64,000 nucleotides of DNA from NCBI GenBank assembly GCA_038380435.1, contig JAWZYU010000017.1, forward strand, positions 23,559,283 through 23,623,282, written 5' to 3'. Of the stretch, positions 1-10,300 are shown one piece after another (within the stretch, counting starts at the first letter, position 1; each line of letters starts with the position of its first letter). A program made the translations under genes and the position numbers. The DNA comes from Ryuthela nishihirai (taxonomy: Eukaryota; Arthropoda; Arachnida; Araneae; Heptathelidae). A model generated the notes under the pieces. The model made no database searches, was not told the DNA's origin, and worked only from the letters and a program-made list of their open reading frames with translations.

Positions 1-1266
1 CACAAGCCTTACACAAAGGCTAAGAAGTCTAATATTAAAAGATGTCAATGATTTTTGTAGAGCTAACTGTGGGCCAGTGACATAGTAAATATTTTACAGA
101 GAAATAGCTTCTTAGTTTTTTAGTATCACTCAACAAAATTTAGAGAATGCTTATCATAGAAAGCAAAGAGTTGCTACAAGCTCTGCCAAAATATGTAGAA
201 TAGGTCTATAATGAGTTTGTGCACCACTAGTATTATTTAAAGCAGTGATATATATGCCTTGGCGTCTATTCAACCAGATGGTAAATGCTATTTCATACCA
301 TTTTTATGGTACATGGCTCAACTACATCAGATTACTTGAAGATGAGCTTTTCCTCCAATATTTTTCTGTTGGAATGATTCACAAGTGATAGTGTTACGCA
401 ACCATGGGTCTTTGAATTGAATATATTCTGGTCAATAGAACATAAAGTTTTTCCCCTCATCTGGTGTTCTTGTCATTATCTCTAGGAAAATTTTTCAATA
501 ATTTTTGAAAGACTTAATCAAGATTTGTGCAATTTAAGTTTCTTTTTATTTGTAAATATTTCTACTTTGAATGTTCTATTTTAAGCTTTTTTCATCCCCT
601 TTTCACTTCTACATTATTGGACTAATAAACATAGGAAAAAAAAGCTATACCTGTATTTATATTTTAGTTTATATTCTATTTAATCAAAATGTAGAAGATA
701 ATTTTGGGGAGGGGAATCGGCAGAATGAGTGAGATTTTGTGATGGGTCCCCAGTAACAAAAAGGTTGAGAAACACTATTATATGGGATTTAGGGTTAAGG
801 ACAGGCAGCTGAAGGAGTGAGTTAATATAAGTATAAATATATAATATGTATATATAAGACGAAACATACTTCATATCACTCTGTTTCCACCTTAGCAATG
901 GAAAATGGGGACAAAACAGAGTGAATTCAATGTTCATGGGTTTTTCCTCAATCAAACTTTCAGCATTTTTAAATCACATTTTGGCTCCAAATGAATTGTC
1001 ACTGCTTAAAAATATATTTTTATGAAACATTCTGGAATTCTTTTGACACTTGGCAGGAACATACTTGTACTGATGAGTTTATAAATACCTGAACTCATAA
1101 ACAGGTACAAAATGTATCCACCATTTCATTTTAAGTAATGCATGTATTTTTAAGCAGTTTTTAATATTTTTTTGTTTAGATATATTACTTGTCTAAAATT
1201 TACACTTTACTCTTGAAGAATATGTTATTGATTTTGCAATATTCGATAGCATTCTTTTCTTTACAG
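1..1266. other. Intron upstream of the first visible PXK exon
   Basis: AT-rich non-coding sequence. No earlier PXK exon could be recognised. A GGTTGAGAAACACTA at 763-777 resembles the reverse of a hAT terminal repeat (TAGTGTTTCTCAACC), but no partner end was found. Confidence 0.4.
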
Positions 1267-1391
1267 GTAACTTGCACTCGGGCAATGTTATTGTAGACAA
1301 TGATGTTTGTAAACTGTTAGAAGTTGAAAATTTTATTCTGGGAGTTCCATGTTTTTTAAGGCCATTTTTTGTACAGTTGAAAAAAGTTCAG
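1267..1391 (+). CDS. PXK: PXK exon: kinase catalytic-loop segment
   Basis: The acceptor is a pyrimidine tract ending TTTACAG at 1266 and the donor is CAG/GTAGGA at 1391/1392. The exon gives two bases of a split codon followed by 41 codons and ends in phase 0. It encodes NLHSGNVIVDND, then CKLLEVENFILG and RPFFVQLKKVQ, matching the region of PXK spanning the degenerate catalytic loop and the DFG position. The previous exon was not found in 1-1266. Confidence 0.93.
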
Positions 1392-4300
1392 GTAGGAAAT
1401 AATTTTTAGAAGCATTCTTATGAACATTATGAATAGCACTATTTAGTGGGGAGTGCATTGGCTCAGTCAGTAGTGTACCAGGCTTGTAATCTGTAGTGCC
1501 TGTGCCTGCATTGAGATTTATCTCCCTCACTCTACCCTTAGTGAGAAAGGGGACACTTAATGGTCTTAGAAATCCCACTCTCTTAGATGGGAAGTTAAAC
1601 TGTGACCCATGCATATGAAGAAGATGCTGGATGGAATTGTAGGGTGACTTCCATCTGTCTCCTAACAGCTGACCTGTGTCCCCCCTTCTTAAATCTTCTA
1701 TTTAGTCTACTGTGTGTAAAAAGTGTTGTTTACAGGTAAAAACACTCTTAAGGCTATTTAGTATAATCAAATAAAGCTTATGAAGCAATTAAAAATAAAT
1801 TATTTATGATATTTTCATTCAAATATAGATAAAGAACATTATATATACACGTTTTTTAAATAATCATTATTCTCACCTATATCTCTATTTCATTATTTAC
1901 TAGTTATTAAATGCTAGCAGTTTTATTATTTCATTATTTACTAGTTAATTTTCATTATTTACTAGTTATTAAATGCTAGTTGTTATTATTTTATATTACT
2001 TAATCTGTCATTCCTCGTTACATAACTCTTTTACCCCCATTATTACTGTTTATTCATTTATTGTATACTTTTAACTTTAGTTGTTAATTACATGTCTTTT
2101 TACTGCATCTTTTTTTTTAACCTTGTGTGGCACATTATGGCCTTAGTTGCTGTTGTGCTATTAAATCCCAATTCAAACAATCAATCGACCATCCTTCCCC
2201 AAATGTGTGTATTCAAATTCCCTGAAGTTCTTAGTTACTCTAATTAGAAATTAATTTCATGCTAGTTACTTTATACAATAAATATACCAGTTAATGGAAA
2301 TATAATTTGAAAAATTTGATCTAATTCCAAATGACCTATTAGTAACAGCACTAATGTATTATTATTGAATGTTGTGAAACAGACATATAACAACTATAAC
2401 AAAATGAATATTAAAAAAAATGCACTGAGTTTTATCTACGTTTAAGTTAATGTGTCAGTATTAAAGAGCTGGAGAAGGTGTGCGTGTGTGTGGGTGGGAG
2501 TCCTGGCTTAGCCAGTAGTGCATCAGGCTTGTAATCTACATTTTCCAGATTAAAGTCCCAACTGGTATTTATTTACACTAACTCTCCACGTTACCCTTGG
2601 TCAGAAAGGGAACACCGATGGGCTTGGAAAGGCTGCTGCCCATCAGACAGGAAGTTAATTGTGATCCATGTGCAGGAGAGCTATACCCTTAGCACATTAA
2701 ATCTTTAAAGGTTATGGGGCGGGGGTGGCTCAGTCTGTAGCGTGCCAGGCTTGTAATCTATAGTTCCCAGGTTCGAGTCCCAGCTGGGTCAGTGTTGAGA
2801 TTTATCTCCACAAAATTCCTCGCCCTGCCCACGGTCAGTAGGGGACACTGATGAGCTTGGAAAGGCTGCCATCCGTCGGATGGGATGTTAAGCTGTGGTC
2901 CCGTGTGCGGGAGATCCATACCCTGTGCATGTTAAAGAACACACTGTATGGCCTTGAAAGGAGGCTACCATCTGTCTCCCAACAGCTGTTCCAGTGGGTC
3001 CCCTCCCCCAACCTTCTCTGAGCCTTCGGGGTCCATGTGACCTGACCATTTAGCTCATGGTGTGCAAAAATGTGCTGCTCATAGGTAAAACAACCCAACC
3101 CTTTAAAGGTTATGTTTTTAGCTCACATCTCTAAATTTCAAACCTCATGCAACATCTATTGTCATCTAAGAAAAGCTAAAGTTTCAGAATGATCACCAAA
3201 AGATATTGAAAATTACTAGCATTTACTGTATAATACAATACACAGAATCCATGCAGAATAAGTTAAAAGTTTATTGACAATTAGTCATTGCTTGGCCTGT
3301 CAAGAGTGCCAAAAACTGAGAGGCAAATAGTTGTCATTTGACCTTGTCTGCATCTTGCAGCAAAAAAGCATCTGCATTTTTGCAACTGACAATCTTTCAA
3401 TATTATATATGTAAGTGTGATATGTGCCTTCCTAGCTGCAATATCAACCATATATGCAAATTGAACTTTAAAAATATGAAGAAAGGATTGTTTTTATCTT
3501 TAAGGATCTAGATTAAAAAAAAATAGTGATGGTGAGGAAAGGAGGGGGGGGGGGGGGGAGATGAAATTTGATATAGGTACAATATCTTTTATTTACTGTT
3601 AGTAAAGTATGTAGCTACATATAATACAATAATAAATGGCTTAAAAACAACTGAATATAGACAAAAAAAAAATTGTTTTTAACTCTTCTAAATTTTTTAC
3701 CATTTTAAATTTCTGGAGTGGGGGACATAAGGGGAAATAGTCACTCCCCCCACACATGTTTGGACTGTATTATTATTATTTAAGGGACCTGGGTATGAGC
3801 CCCAGGTAAAGCATGGATGTACACAGTCGTATCAGAATAATATGACCACCTACCATACATATACTATGGTAGGTGGTCATGTTATTCTGATACGACTGTG
3901 TATGGGTCATTTTTTTGCTGAGGTCCTACCATCCTCTCAGACTTTCTACTATGGCATATAAACTGACAGGCTCCTATCATACCTCTGTGGCTACTTGAGG
4001 GGGTATTTATTTTTATTATTAATTTTATTAAGTATAGATAGTTTTTTCTTTGTGTTATCTTTCTGTGAAGGTTTTACTTTCCTCACAGACCTACTCTGTG
4101 TAGTATTAAACTGACAGCTTTCTGTTAGACCTCTGTGGCAAGTAGCTGCTTGAAGGGGTATTTATTTATTTATATATATTAAGAGGCATTAGTTTCCTCC
4201 AAAATCTATTCAAATTAGATTTATTGTATTGAATTTATTAAACTGCATTTAGTATATTTTCATTACTACTATAAAAACTCAAAATTTTTTGAAGATCTGA

Positions 4301-7300
4301 ATAGCCTTTAGTCCTAAGTTGTTCAAAGTTTCAGTTGTTTACTGTGTAAAAAACATTTGATAATCTTGAAATCATTTCAGGAATTAAATGTTTTCCCTTA
4401 TATAAAATAGATATTTTCAGAAATGCAGTTTATGTCTCTTGTTTCTCCAAAATTATAATAATGTGCAATATCAGAAAACTGTATATAACATTTTTATTAA
4501 TTTCCTGATGCTTTTATAGCAATTAAATATTGTGTCAAAGATAATATTTCTGTACAAATGGAAAAAATCTGCTTCCAGACTGTTGAAAATATTGATGTCT
4601 ACTGTTTTGGCCATCTACTATATGAAATGGCATTTGGTGGTCCATTATACAGTTGTACCTGTAACAGCTTCCCCAGCAGTTGTCCTCCTGAGTTAAGTAA
4701 GTTATTTCACAAAATAAATTCATACTACTGTTTAAAACTATATTTAAAGTGTGCACATTAGTAATATCAGACTAGGAATTTTGTTTTATTCATGTTCAGT
4801 TTATTTCGAAAATTTACTATATATGTTAAAAAAAAATTACTATGAAACAAATTCTATTTTATATTGCACATATCATAGTAGTTATTCACCTAAAAATATT
4901 TTCATGTGGAGGAATTAGTAATAATTAAGCACAAATCAAATTTGCATAACAAAACAGCAGCACTCCCAGAGTACTGTACATAATTCACTTTGAAACAAAA
5001 ATCGTTTTCGATTGTATTCATTCACAAACTGACTCAATGTATTGCAATCATGTAGATATCTGGATTGGATTATACTCACAAAATGGTGCAAAAGATGTTT
5101 ACTGAAAAGGGGATGCCTGAAATTGTTAAATTACTCGAAGGTACTAAGACCAAAAAAATAGATAGTCTTGTGTACTCAAAATTTCACAAAACCTTGTTAT
5201 CAAACTGGCAGAGGTATAATGTGGCATTCAGGAAGTGGACCAAAAAGCAACTCTCAGGCAAATTAATGGCATAAATTCAGAAACATATCATATACAGGAT
5301 CATCAGAAAAAGAGATTATAGTTTGAATAGTCTATGGGTTGTATTACACTTGCAGCATTAACTTTGATATCTCAACACTAAAAATCATGGGAGATTTTAT
5401 TCACATTTAAACATTTTCAGTATGTGAGCCCTCTACATCCAATACCACTTGCAGACAACTAAAATTTTTTATAACTACAACCAGTGTTTCTTTTGTGATT
5501 TCTGCCTTCAATTCTTTAAATATATAGGAATTATTCCTAAAGACATTCTTCCAGGTGTCTCCATAAAAAATAATCACAGGAATTCAAATCTGGATAGTAT
5601 GGTGGCAAACCATCTAATTCCTAGTCATTCAGGATGTCTATTGGAGTTGACCCTATCATGAAAACGTTCATTTAGGAAATGAAGAACTACATTCACTGTA
5701 TGTGGTTTTGTCTCATTGTAAAAAAAAAATCATCCATATTCATTCCCATGCTTGAAGAGTTAGAACAAAGTTGTTTTGAAGATGTTTCAGGTAGTGTTCA
5801 GAATTCACCATGTAATCCAGGAGAACTGAATTGACAATCCCAGCAGGTGAAATAGTACTTGCACATAATGGGGCACTATTTCCTCTGCTGAAATTCCACA
5901 GCAGATAAAATAGTGTCCTAACGATGGTAAGTTTTAAAACTGCTTATATTATTTTTATCTCATTTTCAAAGAAAAAAAATTACAAGATAATGTGTTCAGT
6001 TTGTCATCTATGTCTCTCTGTCTGTAGGGTAGATGTAAACATCAAACTTTTTTGTTTTAGAAATAAGTCAAAAATTCTTTGTACAATTCACACTTTCCAA
6101 ATCACCCAAAAGCAATAATTTGCACCCTCTAATGGTAGAAAAGTTGAAAATTCAAAAATTTTAAACAAATATTTCAAATGTTTGTATTTATGCTAAAAAT
6201 TTGAAATTTTGATGGTGGATTGTGAAAGTTATGAAATTTTCATTGGCAAGAATGAGTTGACCCCTTATATATAAGGGGTGTTTTAAGAAATAATTGTTTT
6301 AGAGAGAAATTAAAATTTCTCTTTGGGTTGGGTAGGTATTGATGAAATGTGATTCACATTTTCCAAATCTCTCAAAAGCTATAATTGCATCCTCTAACAG
6401 TGAAAAAACCCCAAAAATCCAAAATTTGAGCAAATGTTGCAAATATTTTATGCTAGAAATTTGAAATTTTGGTGGTGAAATGTGAAGGTTATGATGCTTC
6501 ACATTTCACCACCACTTTTTGGGTGAAAAACCCAAGTATTTTGTTTTAAAAAGATAAATTAAAAATTTTTTAGTTGAATTGGTAATAATGAAATATTCAA
6601 ATTTGTCTTTATCAGATACTTAGGTAGTTTTAATTTATATCTTTAGAGGGCATGAAATATCGAAATGGCTAAACTTTTAATGAATGTTGCAAGTGATCTG
6701 TTTGTATTAGAAATTTCAGTGGTAGTGTCAAGAGTTGTTTCACTGACAGCAACAATCTGCTCCCTTTTCTCAGAGGGATTTGAGAAAAGCAACTTTTTAA
6801 ACTGAAGCAATAAAAGGCAAATACTTGTTATGTTGTATAAGTACTAATAACATACTACTATTTGCATTTTCCCCATCATCCATTTGTTCGAATTAAAACT
6901 TTTAAGGAGTGGCAAAGTAGGTAAATGAAAAACTTCACTCTCTTTGAAAATGAGATTCCCATATATGCTAAGTGGCAATATGTGTTCTAGTTAGAATTAT
7001 TTTTATATTTTATCAGATTAAGTCTTTGATTTCAAGGATTTTTTTTTACTTAATTTTAATTGTATTTGAAGTCAGTTGTAACATATGTCACAGTTTCTAA
7101 CCATAACTAACAGGAATCTGCATATAAATTATGTGCTAAATTTAGGATCTTTAAGATAACAATTTTAGATGTATAATTAGTTATAATATTTTAATACTTT
7201 TAAATTTTACTTAGTAGTTTAGATTTTTTTAAACCTTTTTTTTTTACACAAATTGGAGCTTGTAATGCAACTAGCATAATTTTATTGCTTTATCTAAGCA

Positions 7301-10300
7301 AACATTAGAATTTACAAAAGTTAAATATACTATAAAAATGTGAATATATTTAGTTTTTATTAGTTATTTAGCATTTTTTAAGTTAATAAACTATATTTTA
7401 ATAATTTAAAAACTTTTCAAAGCAAAATCAGTGTTTTTGGCCATAAGATTTTGGACTTGGAGATTCTAATGACATTAAGTTTCTGAAAGAAAACATGATC
7501 AGCAGTATAATGGGAGCGATTTAATAGGATATGGAATAGAGTTTCAGGCATGTTGCAGGTAGCACAGATGGGGCTGTTGACTCTACCAAGAGTGTGAAGA
7601 GTTGAACTGATGTATACAGTTTCAACTCGGAAACAATGGAGAAGAGTATCCTCAGCTCTTGGGACACACCAGTTTTTAACCATTAATGTGAAGTCTTTGA
7701 GAATTTTTAAGAATTTAACCCATTCCACGCAGGTTTTAGTTGACCATGTTGGTTTGTACATGTTATCCGTATGCATAACTGTAGATTAGCAAATAGGGTT
7801 ATAACAGGGCCTAAAGGTCTTAGAAGGAGTGGGAGACCTAGGATGCAGTGGGCAGACAATGTAAAACAGAACCTTGTTAGAATTGGTCTACAGTGGCTAG
7901 ATGCAGTATATGTAGCTCAGGAGAGAGGTGTGTGGAGAACTAAATTAAACAATCTGGCTGGACCTCTGTAGCCCATGGCTGCTTGAAGATGATGACTTGG
8001 TCACAAGATGTATATTATAATATGATTTTGCTACTTTTAAATGTTGCTGAGTTTAGTGTCATTGTGTTTTGTTTATATAATTTTCCTTTGCTTGAACCAG
8101 AAAAACTAGTATTGTACACGAGTTTAATTCATGTGTATGTAACTTCTAACTTGAAATTTTGTAGTTAATAACTATTCTAAGAATCATTACTGATATTCTT
8201 CAGGAGAAATTTCGTTTTTGTGGAAATATTAGATAGTATTCAATTTGTGGAAATATTAGATAATTTTCAATTTGTGGAAATATTAGATAAATTGAATATT
8301 TAATTGCAGTGGCTTTTTTTGCTTTGATTGTTGGCCATCATGGAAAGTTTATTTTCATCATTTCTGAGATAGATGACTTTAATGTTTATTATATAAGTGA
8401 ATAATTGACTTTTCAATGATAAAATGAAAAAAAGTATCCATATTGAGTAATTTTAAACTTAATAAATACCTGTTCACATGTTAGAGTGGTTGAATTGGTG
8501 CAATATTATTATGAAATTTTAGTCTGAGACTTGAGCTGGGATATATATATATATAACATTTCTTTGAATATAGATGGTAATATTTCCCTTGATACTCATG
8601 TATGGAAAGTGAAAAGTAATTGCATTTTCAGTTATTTCAAAGGTTTTTTTTATTGCAAATTAGAGTGCTGGTTCAATAACTTGTTCATAGATACCAACTA
8701 ATTATAACATCTGGTATTATTAGTTTACTTAACTTATTAGTTAAGTAAACTACGTTACATCTTAAACTACGTTACATCTGGAACTTATTAGTTTAACTTA
8801 TTTTAAGTAATTAAATAAGTAAAACTAATAAGTTTTACTTATTTAATTACTTAAAATAAGTTAATAATTAAAATATTAATTACTTAAAATAAGTTAAACT
8901 AATAAGTTCAAAAACAAATAGAAATTCACAAATGAATATATTAAAACTTTGCTTATATAAACATAACTTGAATGATAAAGTAAAGGCATGCTGTAAGTTA
9001 CTAAATTCTGGAATAATTAAAAAAATATTCTTCAATTTTGTGTCAGTTTTAGACAATTGTCACCACTTCTGTTGAGAACCTCTGGTCTCTAGTCTCACAG
9101 TAGCATCATTGCTGTCAATTTATTTTTGTGATATTATTGTAGATTGTTACTATAATAAATTAATTGTAAAACTTTTGTTTAAATAGGATCAGTATTGGAA
9201 GCAACATTGACAAAAGAAGCATGTAAAAATGGATTGCCTTCTGTGTCAGACCTTCTTCAGCATCCGTAAGTTATTTTGCTGTTGCTGGATTTCAAAAAAA
9301 AAGTAATGAGCAATGGAATATATAAGTATTCTGTATGTAACAATAAATTTTATTTTTAGTTTTAAATCTTATAAATCGTTATGTGTATAAATTATATTTA
9401 TTACTTTTGAGCATTTTTGGTACTAAATCACTGCTCTGTGGCTGAAATAGTATAGCAAACTGAAGAATTAACCTTTTGAGCATCATAGTTTTTTCTTTAT
9501 CTTTGTTTGTGTGTTGTTTTTTTTAAATGTTCATTTAAAAGTTCAGAAGAGCCAGATCTAAGAAATGGGTTGGGTTGTTTTACCTCTGAGCGGCACTTTT
9601 TTGCACACCATGGGCTAAATGGCCAGGTCACATGGACCCCGAAGGCTCAGAGAAGGTTGGGGGAGGGGACCTACTGGAACAGCTGTTGGGAGACAGATGG
9701 TAGTCTCCCGTCAAGGCCTGGGGCGGGGGTGGCTCAGTCGGTAGCGCGCCAGGCTCGTAATCTGTTGTTCCCAGGTTCGAGTCCCAGCTGGGTCAGCGTT
9801 GAGATTTATCTCCGCAAAATTTCCCCGCCCTGCCCACGGTCAGTAGGGGACACCGAGGGACTTGAAAAGGCCGCCGTCCGTCGGATGGGACGTTAAGCCT
9901 TGGCCCCGTGTGCGGGAGAGCCATACCCTGTGCACGTTAAAGAACACGCTGGATGGCCTTGACGGGAGGCTACCATCTGTCTCCCAACAGCTGTTCCAGT
10001 GGGTCCCCTCCCCCAACCTTCTCTGAGCCTTCGGGGTCCATGTGACCTGGTCATTTAGCCCATGGTGTGCAAAAAAGTGCCGCTCAGAGGTAAAACAACC
10101 CAACCTGTCAAGGCCATTCAGCGTGTTCTTTAACGTGCACAGGGTATGGCTCTCCCGCACACGGGGCCACAACTTAACGTCCCATTCGACGGACAGCGGC
10201 CTTTCCAGGCCCATCGGTGTCCCCTACTGACTGTGGGCAGGGTGGGGAATTTTGCGGATATAAATCTCAACACTGACCCAGCTGGGACTCTAACCTGGGA

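Noticed and set aside
1..1266. Search for the preceding PXK exon
   Set aside because: No stretch with a good acceptor and donor encoded the expected kinase N-lobe or catalytic-loop residues.
5065..5274. 69-codon frame starting MDYTHKMVQKMF
   Set aside because: No PXK similarity, no splice logic and no recognised family; it lies next to a transposase fossil and may be part of a decayed element.
6049..6760. CRISPR-like array
   Set aside because: Repeat-X units are about 245 bp, diverged and without unique spacers; the window is eukaryotic.
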